A stretch of DNA of 64,000 nt from Sphingobacteriaceae bacterium UBA2059 (GCA_002332615.1 DDAL01000003.1:27418-91417); one strand, 5' to 3'; positions 1 to 9,407 are shown, numbered from the stretch's first letter. Notes: generated by a model from the letters alone, not told the origin. A program made the numbers and translations.

Positions 1-690
1 GAGGTCGAAGTAATTGTAAGAGGCGACTCTTCCCGCTTGCAGTTGTTAGACCCGTTTCCAGCCTGGGATGGCAGAGATCTAACAAATCTTACGCTGCTCA
101 TCAAGGCTAAAGGGAAGTGTACAACTGATCACATTTCTATGGCTGGTCCATGGTTGAAGTTCCGCGGCCATCTGGATAATATATCCAACAATATGCTTAT
201 CGGAGCTATCAATTACTTTAATGATAAGGCAGACTTAGTGAAGAATCAGCTTACTGGAGAGTATGGTCCGGTACCTGCAACCCAAAGAGCTTATAAAGCT
301 GGCGGTATAGATACTATTGTAGTAGGTGATGAGAATTATGGAGAAGGCTCATCAAGAGAGCATGCTGCAATGGAACCCCGTCACTTGGGTGTAAGGGTTA
401 TTTTAGTTAAATCTTTTGCCCGTATACACGAGACAAATCTGAAGAAACAGGGTATGCTAGGTATCACTTTTGATGATCCGGCAGATTACAATAAGATCTT
501 GGAGAACGATAAGATCGACGTTATCGGACTTACCGAATTTACTCCGGGTAAGCAGCTAACGGTTGTTTTGCACCATGATGACGGAACCGAGGAGTCTTTT
601 AAAGTCAACCATACTTATAATGAGCAGCAGATAGAGTGGTTCAAAGCAGGCGCTGCTCTTAATATCATCCGAATGAAGCAACAGCAATAA
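1..690 (+). CDS. acn: Aconitate hydratase, C-terminal part (cut by window edge)
   Basis: The reading frame is open from base 1, so only the last 229 residues are present. Aconitase interconverts citrate and isocitrate in the TCA cycle in the cytoplasm. The fragment is the swivelling fourth domain: it carries the YGEGSSREHAA motif, whose serine and arginine contact the substrate, followed by SFARIHETNLKKQG, both characteristic of aconitases. The cysteines that bind the 4Fe-4S cluster lie in the missing N-terminal part. A hairpin follows the stop codon. The next gene, sucD, is also a TCA-cycle gene but is on the other strand. The family is secure; I cannot tell the exact aconitase subtype from the fragment, though the layout suits the mitochondrial-like form common in Bacteroidota. 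Confidence 0.93.
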   Translation, partial: EVEVIVRGDSSRLQLLDPFPAWDGRDLTNLTLLIKAKGKCTTDHISMAGPWLKFRGHLDNISNNMLIGAINYFNDKADLVKNQLTGEYGPVPATQRAYKAGGIDTIVVGDENYGEGSSREHAAMEPRHLGVRVILVKSFARIHETNLKKQGMLGITFDDPADYNKILENDKIDVIGLTEFTPGKQLTVVLHHDDGTEESFKVNHTYNEQQIEWFKAGAALNIIRMKQQQ

Positions 691-711
691 CAGCAAGCTT
701 ATCACATAGCA

Positions 712-741
712 AAGCCCATCCGGTTCAATCAGGATGGGCTT
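712..741. terminator. Hairpin between convergent aconitase and sucD genes
   Basis: AAGCCCATCC pairs with GGATGGGCTT (10-bp stem, 10-nt loop). It lies 21 bases after the aconitase stop and 27 bases past the end of sucD on the other strand. There is no clear T-run on the plus side, so termination efficiency is uncertain. Confidence 0.6.
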
Positions 742-768
742 CGCTGTATGTATCCAGGTTAAGTTTCG

Positions 769-1641
769 TTATTTGTTAAGTTCTTCAGCCATTGCGCTCC
801 CTATTTGAGCAGGAGAGTCTACAACTCTTATACCGCATTCTCTCATAATTTGCATCTTTGCAGCGGCGGTATCCTCTGCTCCGCCTACGATAGCGCCTGC
901 ATGCCCCATTCTTCTGCCGGCTGGAGCAGTTTGACCGGCTATGAAGCCTACTACCGGCTTTGTTCCGTTTTCTTTAATCCAACGGGCCGCTTCTGCTTCC
1001 ATGCTTCCTCCAATTTCTCCAATCATCACAATTCCGCGAGTCTCCGGATCTTCCATCAGCAGTTTAACCGCTTCTAAAGTAGGAGTACCTATGATAGGAT
1101 CCCCTCCAATTCCAATGGCGGTGGTAATTCCAAGGCCCGCTTTAACAACCTGGTCAACAGCCTCATAAGTGAGCGTTCCTGATTTTGAAACAATTCCCAC
1201 AGGTCCCTTCTTAAAAATGAAGCCTGGCATAATTCCAATCTTTGCCTCATCAGCTGTAATAATTCCGGGACAGTTTGGGCCAATAAGCCGGCAATTTCTG
1301 CTCTTGATGTATTCCTTCACCATAATCATATCCTTGGTAGGAATGCCCTCGGTTATACATACAATTACTTCAATGCCTGCATCAGCGGCCTCCATGATGG
1401 CATCAGCTGCGAACGCAGGAGGTACAAATATAATGGAAACATTTGCGTTTGTTTTTTCAACTGCATCTTTAACAGTATTGAATACAGGCCTGTCAAGGTG
1501 CGTTTGCCCTCCCTTGCCGGGAGTAACGCCGCCTACAATGTTGGTGCCGTATTCGATCATCTGTGATGCGTGATAAGAGCCTTCGTTTCCGGTGAAGCCC
1601 TGTACAATAACTTTTGAGTTTTGGTTGACTAATACGCTCAT
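769..1641 (-). CDS. sucD: Succinate-CoA ligase (ADP-forming) alpha subunit
   Basis: This is the alpha subunit of succinyl-CoA synthetase, which makes ATP (or GTP) from succinyl-CoA in the TCA cycle together with the beta subunit SucC (not in this window). The 290 residues match the family length. The N-terminal Rossmann domain has the CoA-binding GFTGNEGSYH segment and TPGKGG, and SKSGTLTYE is present. The phosphohistidine lies in GHAGAIVGG near residue 247. The ATG at 1641 is supported by a full-consensus promoter just upstream. It stands alone, unlike the sucCD operons of many bacteria. Confidence 0.97.
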   Translation of the reverse strand: MSVLVNQNSKVIVQGFTGNEGSYHASQMIEYGTNIVGGVTPGKGGQTHLDRPVFNTVKDAVEKTNANVSIIFVPPAFAADAIMEAADAGIEVIVCITEGIPTKDMIMVKEYIKSRNCRLIGPNCPGIITADEAKIGIMPGFIFKKGPVGIVSKSGTLTYEAVDQVVKAGLGITTAIGIGGDPIIGTPTLEAVKLLMEDPETRGIVMIGEIGGSMEAEAARWIKENGTKPVVGFIAGQTAPAGRRMGHAGAIVGGAEDTAAAKMQIMRECGIRVVDSPAQIGSAMAEELNK

Positions 1642-1663
1642 TTACTAGCAGTTTTATGTTCTA

Positions 1664-1694
1664 CAAAGCTATAAGAATACCCATAAAACACAAA
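1664..1694 (-). promoter_or_regulatory. Bacteroidota-type promoter of sucD
   Basis: On the minus strand TTTG (1691-1694) is followed by exactly 19 bases and then TAGCTTTG (1664-1671). This matches the Bacteroidota consensus (-33 TTTG, 19-base spacer, -7 TAnnTTTG). Transcription would start roughly 15-20 bases upstream of the ATG. Confidence 0.75.
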
Positions 1695-1700
1695 TCCAAT

Positions 1701-3476
1701 TTAGCCGTATACAGGTTTTTCAATACCTCCTGAGTTAAACTGAAGATCAAACAGGCGTTTGTAGTATCCATTTTGTTTAAGAAGTTCCTGATGTGTTCCC
1801 ATTTCCTTAATCTCACCTTTGTCCAGTACTATGATCTTATCGGCCTTCTGTATCGTCGACAAGCGGTGTGCTATCACTACTGAAGACCGCTTATGCATAA
1901 GCCTATCAAGGGCTTTTTGAATAAGCAGTTCAGTCTCTGTATCTACAGATGATGTAGCTTCATCTAATACCAGTATGGAAGGGTTATAAACCATCGCTCT
2001 GATAAACGAAAGTAGTTGAGCCTGACCGGCGGAAAGCGTGGAACCCCGCTCCATTACGTTGTATTGATATCCTCCCGGCAAGCGGTTAATAAACTCGTCT
2101 GCACCCACATCTGTGGCAGCTTTCTTAAGCTGCTCCAGTGTAATCTCAGGATTATAGAGTGTAATGTTGTTTTGTATTGTATCGGAAAACAAGAATACAT
2201 CTTGAATAACGGTCGAGATTTGGGATCTTAAAAAAGCAAGGTCATATTCTTTGATATTAATGCCGTCCACTTTAATGTTGCCCTTGCCAATTTCGTAGAA
2301 GCGGTTAAGGATGTTTATAATCGATGATTTACCGGCACCCGTGGCACCCACAAGGGCAAGTGTCTCACCTGGTTTTATAGAGAAACTAATGTCTTTTAAT
2401 ACCCAGTTTTCTGCATCGTAGGCAAACCAAACCTTGTCGAATGTTATAGAACCGCGTAGGGTCCCTTCTTTTATGTGCCCTTCGTTCACTTCCTTTTGAG
2501 GAGTGTCGAGCACTGCGAATATTCTCTCAGCCCCGACCATACCCATCTGCAGTGTGTTGAACTTGTCGGCAAGTTCTCGTATAGGTCTGAAAAGCATGTT
2601 TATATACATGATAAAAGCAATAACTACCCCAGGGGTAATGTGATGTTCTAAGATTGACTTAGAACCATACCATACAAGCAAGCCGATAGACATCGCAGAA
2701 ATAATTTCTACAACAGGAAAGAATATAGAATAATACCAGTTAGACCTGATATGAGCATTTCGGTGATTTGCATTCAGAACCTTAAACTTTTTCATTTCCT
2801 GCTCTTCACGTGCAAAGTAATGAATAACGCTCATGCCTGTAATATGTTCCTGGAGAAACGTATTGAGATGGGATACAAATGTCCGCACTTCCTGAAATGC
2901 TGATTTAATTGCTTCTTTAAAGAAATAAGTGGCTATGACCAGAAGGGGCATAGGTATCAGTACTATGAGTGTAAGCTGCCAGTCGGTATATAGCATAACC
3001 CCTATGATAGTGGCTAGCTGAAGAATATCGCCTATAATTACGATTAAACCTTCTGAAAAAATATCAGCTATTGTCTCCTGATCTGATACCGTTCGGGTTA
3101 TAAGTTGTCCGATAGGAGTTTTGTCAAAATACTTAAGCCGTAACTTAGTGATGTGATTAAATACGTCTACCCTTAGATCTCTAATGATAGATTGCCCCAG
3201 TCGGTTAGTAAGATAGGTGTGATTGTATTGTACAAAAGCTTGTAATGCTACAAGCCCTACCAGCACCATCGTCATGGTTATTAAGCCCTGACGGTCGCCG
3301 GTAAGTATAGAATTGTCCAGAGTATATTGAATAAGAAGAGGTCTTAAGGGAGCTATCGCTGCAAGAAGGATAGTAAGCATCACCGACCAAATAAATATCC
3401 TCTTATAGGGCTTTACATAGTTGAATAGCCTTTTTAAAATTGCAATATCGTATGTCTTTCCGGTTACTTTTGCCAT
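1701..3476 (-). CDS. ABC transporter, fused permease and ATPase (MsbA/MDR-like half transporter)
   Basis: A 591-residue half-transporter of the exporter type, expected to dimerise in the inner membrane and export lipid or drug-like substrates. The first 320 residues contain about six membrane segments (strong hydrophobic stretches near 28-50, 67-83, 140-185 and 250-292). The ATPase domain follows with Walker A GATGAGKS at 377-384, Q-loop near 425, signature LSAGQ at 481-485 (usual LSGGQ with Ala for Gly), Walker B ILVLDE at 501-506 and the H-loop His at 537. The fused order permease-ATPase fits the MsbA/LmrA/YheH class. It is not in an obvious operon; the substrate cannot be deduced. Confidence 0.93.
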   Translation of the reverse strand: MAKVTGKTYDIAILKRLFNYVKPYKRIFIWSVMLTILLAAIAPLRPLLIQYTLDNSILTGDRQGLITMTMVLVGLVALQAFVQYNHTYLTNRLGQSIIRDLRVDVFNHITKLRLKYFDKTPIGQLITRTVSDQETIADIFSEGLIVIIGDILQLATIIGVMLYTDWQLTLIVLIPMPLLVIATYFFKEAIKSAFQEVRTFVSHLNTFLQEHITGMSVIHYFAREEQEMKKFKVLNANHRNAHIRSNWYYSIFFPVVEIISAMSIGLLVWYGSKSILEHHITPGVVIAFIMYINMLFRPIRELADKFNTLQMGMVGAERIFAVLDTPQKEVNEGHIKEGTLRGSITFDKVWFAYDAENWVLKDISFSIKPGETLALVGATGAGKSSIINILNRFYEIGKGNIKVDGINIKEYDLAFLRSQISTVIQDVFLFSDTIQNNITLYNPEITLEQLKKAATDVGADEFINRLPGGYQYNVMERGSTLSAGQAQLLSFIRAMVYNPSILVLDEATSSVDTETELLIQKALDRLMHKRSSVVIAHRLSTIQKADKIIVLDKGEIKEMGTHQELLKQNGYYKRLFDLQFNSGGIEKPVYG

Positions 3477-3489
3477 TTGTTAACGGTTG

Positions 3490-3497
3490 CAAAGCTA
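3490..3497 (-). promoter_or_regulatory. Probable -7 box of the ABC transporter gene
   Basis: TAGCTTTG on the minus strand fits TAnnTTTG and lies 13 bases upstream of the ATG at 3476. No TTTG is found at the ideal distance upstream. Confidence 0.45.
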
Positions 3498-3557
3498 GTA
3501 TAATAATTTCCAACCTACAGTATGCAACAGCAAACCCAACAATAGTTTGACTTAAAC

Positions 3558-3590
3558 AAAGAAAAGCTGCCCGGAAGCAGCTTTTCTTTG
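3558..3590 (-). terminator. Rho-independent terminator of gcvP
   Basis: AAAGAAAAGCTGC and GCAGCTTTTCTTT form a perfect 13-bp stem around a 6-base loop (3571-3576). On the minus strand the T-rich arm supplies the U-tract. It abuts the gcvP stop codon at 3591. Confidence 0.85.
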
Positions 3591-6461
3591 TTACATATAA
3601 TCTTCAATAGGCGGACATGAACATATGAGAACCCTGTCACCTTGAGTCTCATTTACGCGTCCTACCGATGGCCAGAACTTGCGTTCCGCTATATAGGGTA
3701 AAGGAAACGCTGCTTTTTCACGGCTATAGGGCTTATTCCAGTCATCAGATGTTATCGTCAGCGCCGTATGAGGAGCGTTCTTTAATACATTGCTGGCTTT
3801 ATCTGCCTTGCCTGTAATCACTTCTTCGATTTCCTGACGTAATGAAATCAACGCATCGCAAAAGCGATCCAGTTCTGATTTCGGCTCAGACTCGGTGGGC
3901 TCAATCATCAATGTTCCTGCAACAGGGAACGATACAGTAGGAGCATGGAAGCCATAGTCCATTAAGCGCTTAGCAATGTCGGCAACCTCAATTCCATGAT
4001 TTTTGAAGGAACGGCAATCAAGTATCATTTCGTGCGCGCAGAAGCCCTTACTTCCTGTATATAGAACCGGATAGTGCTTTTCAAGTCTGGTCTTGATATA
4101 ATTTGCATTCAATATAGCAGTGGATGTAGCTTTTGTTAAACCCTTAGCCCCCATCATGGCGATATAGGCATGTGATATCAGCAATACAGAAGCAGAGCCA
4201 AAGGGAGCCGAAGATACAGCAGGTATAGATTTGCCTTTGTCTATATCTACCAGCGAATGCCCTGGAAGGAAAGGAACAAGATGACTGGCAACGCCTATCG
4301 GGCCAACACCAGGTCCGCCGCCTCCATGAGGTATAGCAAAAGTCTTATGAAGGTTGAGGTGACAAACGTCAGCACCAATGAAACCAGGGCTGGTTAAGCC
4401 AACCTGTGCATTCATGTTAGCTCCATCCATATACACTTGTCCCCCGTACTGATGAATCAGATCACATATCTCAATGATAGATTCTTCAAATACACCGTGA
4501 GTAGAAGGATAAGTCACCATCAGAGCAGATAAGTTTTCTTTATGCTCTTCTGCACGTTTACGCAAATCCTGTACGTCAATGTTACCATGTTCGTCGCATT
4601 TAACTACCACCACTTTCATTCCTGCCATTGCAGCAGATGCAGGGTTAGTTCCGTGAGCAGAAGATGGGATAAGTACGATATTCCTATGCTCGTCTCCGCG
4701 ATCTATATGGTACGCCCGTATTACCATTAAACCTGCATACTCTCCCTGGGCTCCCGAATTGGGTTGCAGGCTCATGGCTGCAAAACCGGTGATTTCGCAT
4801 AACCACTTGCTTAGCTCATCAATAATCTGCATGTAGCCGCCTGTCTGATCAGCCGGAGCAAAAGGGTGCATGTCGCTAAACTCCGTCCAGGTAACAGGAA
4901 TCATTTCCGTAGTTGCATTAAGCTTCATAGTGCAAGAGCCCAAAGGGATCATTGACTGGCACAAAGACAGATCTCTCGCCTCAAGTTTCTTAATGTATCT
5001 GAGCATTTCGTGCTCTGAATGGTGGCTGTTAAATACCGGATGTTTGAGGTAATCAGACTTGCGTTCAAGCTCCGAAGGGATAGAACTGCCAATGGCCTCT
5101 TTTAGTTTGTTCATATCAACATCATTCCCTGTTTTACCCTTCAGTTTTGCGAAGAGGCGAACCAGCGCTTGAACATCTTCAATAGCAGTGGTTTCATCCA
5201 AGGAAATACATACAACAGAGCCATTGTAGTTTAAATTGAGCTCGTTGTCGAGAGCGCAGGCGTGAAGCGGGTTGATTTGCTCTCCTAGGTCAAAACGAAG
5301 TGTATCGAAATAAGCCTCATTTAACTGCGTGTATCCCAAGGATACAAGTGCATCAGATAAAAGAACAGCAAGAGAGTGGATTCTTAGAGCAATGCGTTTT
5401 AAACCTTCCGGGCCATGGTAAACAGCATACATTCCAGCCATTATTGCAAGCAATGCCTGTGCTGTACATATGTTAGAGGTCGCTTTATCGCGACGGATAT
5501 GCTGCTCACGGGTTTGCAGTGCCATGCGTAAAGCATAATTACCGGCACTGTCGGTTGTGACACCGATAATACGACCAGGCATAGAACGCTTGTATTCTTC
5601 TTTAGTAGCAAAATAACCGGCGTGCGGTCCGCCAAATCCAACAGGAACACCAAAGCGCTGGGTTGTACCTACTACAATATCTGCTCCCCATTCTCCCGGA
5701 GGAGTCAAAAGGGTAAGACTCAGAAGGTCTGCTGCTACAGTCAGCTTAATATTCTTTTCTTTCAGCTTTTCTGAAAAACTTCGGTAATCATAAAGCTTTC
5801 CATTGCCTGCAGGATACTGAACAATTGCTCCGAAAACAGAATCGTCCATTTCGGCCTCTTCGTGATTGCCGATGATTAGTTCAATGCCAAAAGGAGCAGA
5901 GCGGGTTCTTAAGACATCAATAGTCTGTTTAAAAAGCCCATCGGACACAAAGTAAGATCTGGCTTGCTGGTTCTTGCGCATATTGAACTGCATCAGCATT
6001 GCTTCAGCAGCAGCCGTACCTTCATCAAGCAAACTTGCATTTGCTATTTCCATCCCTGTAAGGTCTGATACAACAGTTTGAAAATTGAGAAGAGCCTGCA
6101 GCCTGCCTTGCGAAATCTCAGCCTGGTAAGGAGTATATTGAGTATACCATCCCGGGTTTTCGAATATATTCCTTAAAATAACCGGAGGAGTAACGGTTCC
6201 GTAATAACCCTGACCTATATATGATTTAAATACCTTGTTTTTAGAAGCTACTTCCTTCAAGCGCGCTATATATTCAACTTCTGATAATTCCTGAGGCAGA
6301 TTAAGCTCATTCTTTAGCTTTATCTGTTCAGGAACTGTTTGGTCAATAAGTTCTTTCATCGACTGAAGGCCTATTGCCTCCAACATTTCCTGAGCATCGG
6401 CTGTGCGCGGGGCGATATGTCGCGACTCAAATTTCTCTTTAAAATCTATGTTTAGATCCAT
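3591..6461 (-). CDS. gcvP: Glycine dehydrogenase (decarboxylating), P-protein
   Basis: The PLP-dependent P-protein of the glycine cleavage system decarboxylates glycine and passes the aminomethyl group to lipoyl-GcvH. The frame is open back to 6530, but I choose the ATG at 6461 (MDLNIDFKEKF, 956 residues, the usual length of the fused P-protein) because a promoter lies at 6501-6531, inside the longer frame. The PLP lysine is K706 in NLHKTF, followed by the glycine-rich PHGGGGPGVGP. Both the N-terminal and C-terminal homologous halves are present in one chain. GcvT and GcvH are not in this window. Tdh and Kbl at 18-20 kb provide a source of glycine. Confidence 0.97.
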   Translation of the reverse strand: MDLNIDFKEKFESRHIAPRTADAQEMLEAIGLQSMKELIDQTVPEQIKLKNELNLPQELSEVEYIARLKEVASKNKVFKSYIGQGYYGTVTPPVILRNIFENPGWYTQYTPYQAEISQGRLQALLNFQTVVSDLTGMEIANASLLDEGTAAAEAMLMQFNMRKNQQARSYFVSDGLFKQTIDVLRTRSAPFGIELIIGNHEEAEMDDSVFGAIVQYPAGNGKLYDYRSFSEKLKEKNIKLTVAADLLSLTLLTPPGEWGADIVVGTTQRFGVPVGFGGPHAGYFATKEEYKRSMPGRIIGVTTDSAGNYALRMALQTREQHIRRDKATSNICTAQALLAIMAGMYAVYHGPEGLKRIALRIHSLAVLLSDALVSLGYTQLNEAYFDTLRFDLGEQINPLHACALDNELNLNYNGSVVCISLDETTAIEDVQALVRLFAKLKGKTGNDVDMNKLKEAIGSSIPSELERKSDYLKHPVFNSHHSEHEMLRYIKKLEARDLSLCQSMIPLGSCTMKLNATTEMIPVTWTEFSDMHPFAPADQTGGYMQIIDELSKWLCEITGFAAMSLQPNSGAQGEYAGLMVIRAYHIDRGDEHRNIVLIPSSAHGTNPASAAMAGMKVVVVKCDEHGNIDVQDLRKRAEEHKENLSALMVTYPSTHGVFEESIIEICDLIHQYGGQVYMDGANMNAQVGLTSPGFIGADVCHLNLHKTFAIPHGGGGPGVGPIGVASHLVPFLPGHSLVDIDKGKSIPAVSSAPFGSASVLLISHAYIAMMGAKGLTKATSTAILNANYIKTRLEKHYPVLYTGSKGFCAHEMILDCRSFKNHGIEVADIAKRLMDYGFHAPTVSFPVAGTLMIEPTESEPKSELDRFCDALISLRQEIEEVITGKADKASNVLKNAPHTALTITSDDWNKPYSREKAAFPLPYIAERKFWPSVGRVNETQGDRVLICSCPPIEDYM

Positions 6462-6500
6462 GGGTTTTGAAATAAATTGAAATATAAAAGAAGTGCAGTC

Positions 6501-6531
6501 CAAAGATAAAGATTTGCCATCAAGAGGCAAG
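6501..6531 (-). promoter_or_regulatory. Promoter of gcvP
   Basis: On the minus strand CTTG (6528-6531, one mismatch to TTTG) is followed by a 19-base spacer and TATCTTTG (6501-6508). Its position places the transcription start near 6496, which rules out the upstream in-frame start at 6530 and supports the ATG at 6461. Confidence 0.65.
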
Positions 6532-6553
6532 TATAAACCAGAAGATGCGTTGA

Positions 6554-7282
6554 TTAAACGATATGAGCTTTAAGCTGTCTCCTATAGAGTTGAATTGTGT
6601 TTTCCAGGCCCAGGTATAAAGCGTCACAGATAAGTGCGTGTCCAATGCTAACCTCCAGTAAACCGGGTATTTTTGAATAAAAGTAATTCAGGTTTTGCAA
6701 GTCAAGATCGTGGCCGGCGTTAATTCCCAAACCTATCTCAAGAGCCCGTTTTGCAGCGCTCACATAAGGTAAGATTGCTTCTTCGCAGCTGGCTGTATAT
6801 CTTCGCGCATATTCTTCGGTATAAAGTTCGATGCGGTCCGTACCCGTTTCAGCGGCAGCCTCTATCATCTCAAGTTTCGGATCAACAAAAACAGATACTC
6901 TTATGCCCGCTTCTTTAAAGGTGCCAACCATATCTTTAAGATAAGACTGGTGTTTGATCGTATCCCAACCATGGTTGGATGTAATCTGACCTTCAGCATC
7001 AGGAACTAAGGTGACCTGTGCCGGCTTATTGGCAAGCACAAGACTTACAAATTTCTGTTCTTTGCAGTTACCCTCTATGTTGAGCTCTGTTTTAATGACC
7101 TCTTTTAGATCAAAAACGTCCTGATAACGAATATGACGCTCATCCGGACGCGGATGTACGGTTATTCCCTGAGCTCCGAACTCCTCGCATTTTAAAGCGC
7201 TTTGGATCAGGTCGGGGTTGTTTCCACCACGGGAATTTCTAAGAGTAGCAATTTTATTAATATTAACAGATAGCTTAGTCAT
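6554..7282 (-). CDS. pdxJ: Pyridoxine 5'-phosphate synthase
   Basis: PdxJ condenses 3-amino-1-hydroxyacetone 1-phosphate with deoxyxylulose 5-phosphate to pyridoxine 5'-phosphate, the last step of DXP-dependent vitamin B6 synthesis. The 242-residue protein is a TIM barrel of the standard length. Family marks are VNINKIATLRNSRGG at the N-terminus, HPRPDERHI (His43 region, catalytic) and NAGHDL near the C-terminus. Its product, as PLP, is the cofactor of GcvP encoded downstream, but the two genes have separate promoters or terminators, so any link is only by location. It lies 54 bases after ahcY on the same strand, with a terminator between. Confidence 0.96.
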   Translation of the reverse strand: MTKLSVNINKIATLRNSRGGNNPDLIQSALKCEEFGAQGITVHPRPDERHIRYQDVFDLKEVIKTELNIEGNCKEQKFVSLVLANKPAQVTLVPDAEGQITSNHGWDTIKHQSYLKDMVGTFKEAGIRVSVFVDPKLEMIEAAAETGTDRIELYTEEYARRYTASCEEAILPYVSAAKRALEIGLGINAGHDLDLQNLNYFYSKIPGLLEVSIGHALICDALYLGLENTIQLYRRQLKAHIV

Positions 7283-7295
7283 CGGGTATTAAAAA

Positions 7296-7320
7296 TAAAC
7301 CCCGGCATTGAGGGCCGGGG
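7296..7320 (-). terminator. Rho-independent terminator of ahcY
   Basis: CCCCGGC (7300-7306) pairs with GCCGGGG (7314-7320) around a 7-base loop; on the minus strand it is followed by TTTATTTTT. It separates ahcY from pdxJ. Confidence 0.8.
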
Positions 7321-7336
7321 CTGGTATGAAACGTAA

Positions 7337-8653
7337 TTAATATCTGTACAGCTCAGACTTGAACGGCCCCTCAACCGGGACGCCTATGTAATCGGCCTGA
7401 TGCCGGGAGAGAACGTCAAGCTCAACACCAATTTTCGCCAGATGCAATCGGGCAACTTTTTCATCCAGGTGTTTTGGCAAAGTGTATACCATATTCTCAT
7501 ACTTGTCCCGGTTTGTCCAGAGCTCAATCTGAGCCAGAGTCTGATTGGTGAAGGAGTTTGACATAACGAACGAGGGGTGACCTGTAGCACAACCAAGGTT
7601 AACCAGACGCCCTTCCGCAAGGATAATGATGTCTTTGCCGTTAATGGTATACTTGTCAACCTGAGGCTTAATCTCCACCTTTGTATTTCCATAATTGCCA
7701 TTCAGCCAGGCCATATCTATTTCATTATCGAAATGGCCAATGTTGCACACAATAGCTTTGTCTTTCATCAGCTTAAAGTGCTCGCCGCGTATGATGTCAC
7801 AGTTTCCGGTACATGTTACAACAATGTCTGCTTCTTTCACAGCGTCAACCATTTTCTTCACTTCATACCCTTCCATAGCAGCCTGTAAAGCGCATATTGG
7901 GTCAATTTCGGTAACAATTACCCGGGCACCGGTACTTCTTAAAGATTCGGCAGATCCTTTGCCCACATCGCCAAAGCCAGCTACCACAGCAACTTTTCCT
8001 GCCATCATCACATCAGTGGCGCGTCTTATAGCATCTACAAGTGATTCTCTGCAGCCATACTTATTGTCAAATTTTGATTTAGTTACAGAGTCATTCACGT
8101 TAAAGGCGGGTAAGTGCAAGGTTCCGTTCTTCATCCGTTCGTACAAACGATGCACTCCGGTGGTCGTTTCTTCCGAAAGGCCTTTGATGCCCTCAATCAG
8201 CTCAGGATACTTATCGAATACCATGTTCGTCAGATCTCCGCCGTCATCCAGAATCATATTAAGCGGCTGACGGTCTTCTCCAAAAAACAAGGTTTGTTCA
8301 ATACACCAGTTGAAATCTTCCTCAGTTTCACCTTTCCAGGCATAAACCGGAATTCCCGCAGCAGCTATAGCCGCCGCTGCATGATCTTGCGTCGAAAATA
8401 TATTGCAGGATGACCAGCTAACCCGGGCACCCAGTTCCACAAGAGTTTCTATTAAAACAGCTGTTTGAATAGTCATGTGCAAACATCCTGCAATGCGTGC
8501 ACCTTTTAAAGGTTTAGTTGTTCCATACTCTTCACGAAGAGACATAAGGCCCGGCATTTCTGCTTCCGCAAGTTCGATTTCTTTGCGACCCCAGTCTGCC
8601 AGTGCAATGTCTTTAACTTTGTAAGGAATGTAATGAGTCTCTACTGATGACAT
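7337..8653 (-). CDS. ahcY: Adenosylhomocysteinase (SAH hydrolase)
   Basis: AhcY splits S-adenosylhomocysteine into adenosine and homocysteine and so relieves product inhibition of SAM-dependent methyltransferases. The 438 residues match the family. Visible landmarks are the substrate-binding His59 in GCLHMTIQTA, the catalytic Lys192, Asp196 and Asn197 in NVNDSVTKSKFDN, and the NAD-binding loop GFGDVGKGS at 226-234. The C-terminal end KSELYRY is also typical. It lies upstream of pdxJ but is separated by a terminator, so it is probably a single-gene unit driven by the -7 box at 8694. Confidence 0.97.
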   Translation of the reverse strand: MSSVETHYIPYKVKDIALADWGRKEIELAEAEMPGLMSLREEYGTTKPLKGARIAGCLHMTIQTAVLIETLVELGARVSWSSCNIFSTQDHAAAAIAAAGIPVYAWKGETEEDFNWCIEQTLFFGEDRQPLNMILDDGGDLTNMVFDKYPELIEGIKGLSEETTTGVHRLYERMKNGTLHLPAFNVNDSVTKSKFDNKYGCRESLVDAIRRATDVMMAGKVAVVAGFGDVGKGSAESLRSTGARVIVTEIDPICALQAAMEGYEVKKMVDAVKEADIVVTCTGNCDIIRGEHFKLMKDKAIVCNIGHFDNEIDMAWLNGNYGNTKVEIKPQVDKYTINGKDIIILAEGRLVNLGCATGHPSFVMSNSFTNQTLAQIELWTNRDKYENMVYTLPKHLDEKVARLHLAKIGVELDVLSRHQADYIGVPVEGPFKSELYRY

Positions 8654-8693
8654 AGTTTTAAATCTAGTTTAATTACCTGGTTTGGTAACCTTA

Positions 8694-8701
8694 CAAAGGT
8701 A
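8694..8701 (-). promoter_or_regulatory. Probable -7 box of ahcY
   Basis: TACCTTTG on the minus strand fits TAnnTTTG, about 40 bases upstream of the ahcY ATG. The 318-base region 8654-8971 between ahcY and the bacilliredoxin gene otherwise holds only the divergent promoters; I see no gene or repeat in it. Confidence 0.5.
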
Positions 8702-8942
8702 ATAAACTGCAACAACTAATATTCAAGGAAGTGTCAATATGAGATGCCCTGATTGTTCTAAAATGATTGATTAACATGCTGTTGATAAGGAAGAATACGC
8801 ATAAGGAAAGTCCTGTTCCATGCAATGTCGGGCACACCTTTACAGGACCTGTTACACTATTGTATAATGCTTCGCTCTTTTAAAGGCAGGGATTACATTC
8901 ATAAAATGGCAAAAACATGGCTTAACACTCCATGTTAAATGA

Positions 8943-8950
8943 TACTTTTG
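8943..8950 (+). promoter_or_regulatory. Probable -7 box of the bacilliredoxin gene
   Basis: TACTTTTG fits TAnnTTTG and ends 21 bases before the ATG at 8972. No good -33 TTTG is seen at 19 bases. Confidence 0.5.
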
Positions 8951-8971
8951 CAAGTAAAACTTGTATAAGAT

Positions 8972-9382
8972 ATGTATCCCGAATATTTAGTAGCCCCGAT
9001 GAGGGAAGATTTGACTAAAGCTGGTTTCCAGGAACTAAAAACTGCTGAGGAAGTAGACAACGCTTTAAAGTCTGAAGGAACGGTATTTATGGTAGTAAAC
9101 TCCGTATGCGGTTGTGCTGCCGGTAACGCCCGCCCTGCCGCGAAAGCGGCTTTAGATGGAGAAAAACTTCCGGGCAAGCTGGTTACGGTTTTCGCAGGAA
9201 TGGAAAAAGAGGCAGTGGATAAAGCCAGAAGCTATATGCTTCCTTACCCGCCGTCTTCTCCCGCCATGGCCTTATTTAAGGACGGGAAACTGGTACACAT
9301 GATTGAGCGTCATCATATTGAGGGCCGTCCGGCTCAAATGATTGCTGAAAATCTTAAAGCAGCATTTTCTGAGTATTGTTAG
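8972..9382 (+). CDS. BrxA/BrxB family bacilliredoxin
   Basis: A 136-residue cytoplasmic protein of the BrxA/BrxB (YphP/YqiW) family. These are thioredoxin-like proteins that in Bacillus remove bacillithiol from S-bacillithiolated proteins. The active-site C-G-C motif is at residues 46-48 in NSVCGCAAG, and the conserved start MYPEYLVAPMREDL is intact. Length equals that of the family. Many Bacteroidota make bacillithiol or a related thiol, but nothing in this window shows the pathway. It is monocistronic, ending at a bidirectional terminator shared with cdaA. Confidence 0.92.
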   Translation: MYPEYLVAPMREDLTKAGFQELKTAEEVDNALKSEGTVFMVVNSVCGCAAGNARPAAKAALDGEKLPGKLVTVFAGMEKEAVDKARSYMLPYPPSSPAMALFKDGKLVHMIERHHIEGRPAQMIAENLKAAFSEYC

Positions 9383-9407
9383 TTTTTAGTAATAGTAGGT
9401 TAAGCTT

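Noticed and set aside
6462..6530. N-terminal extension of GcvP to an in-frame start at 6530
   Set aside because: A promoter at 6501-6531 lies inside the extension and the ATG at 6461 gives the standard length and N-terminus.
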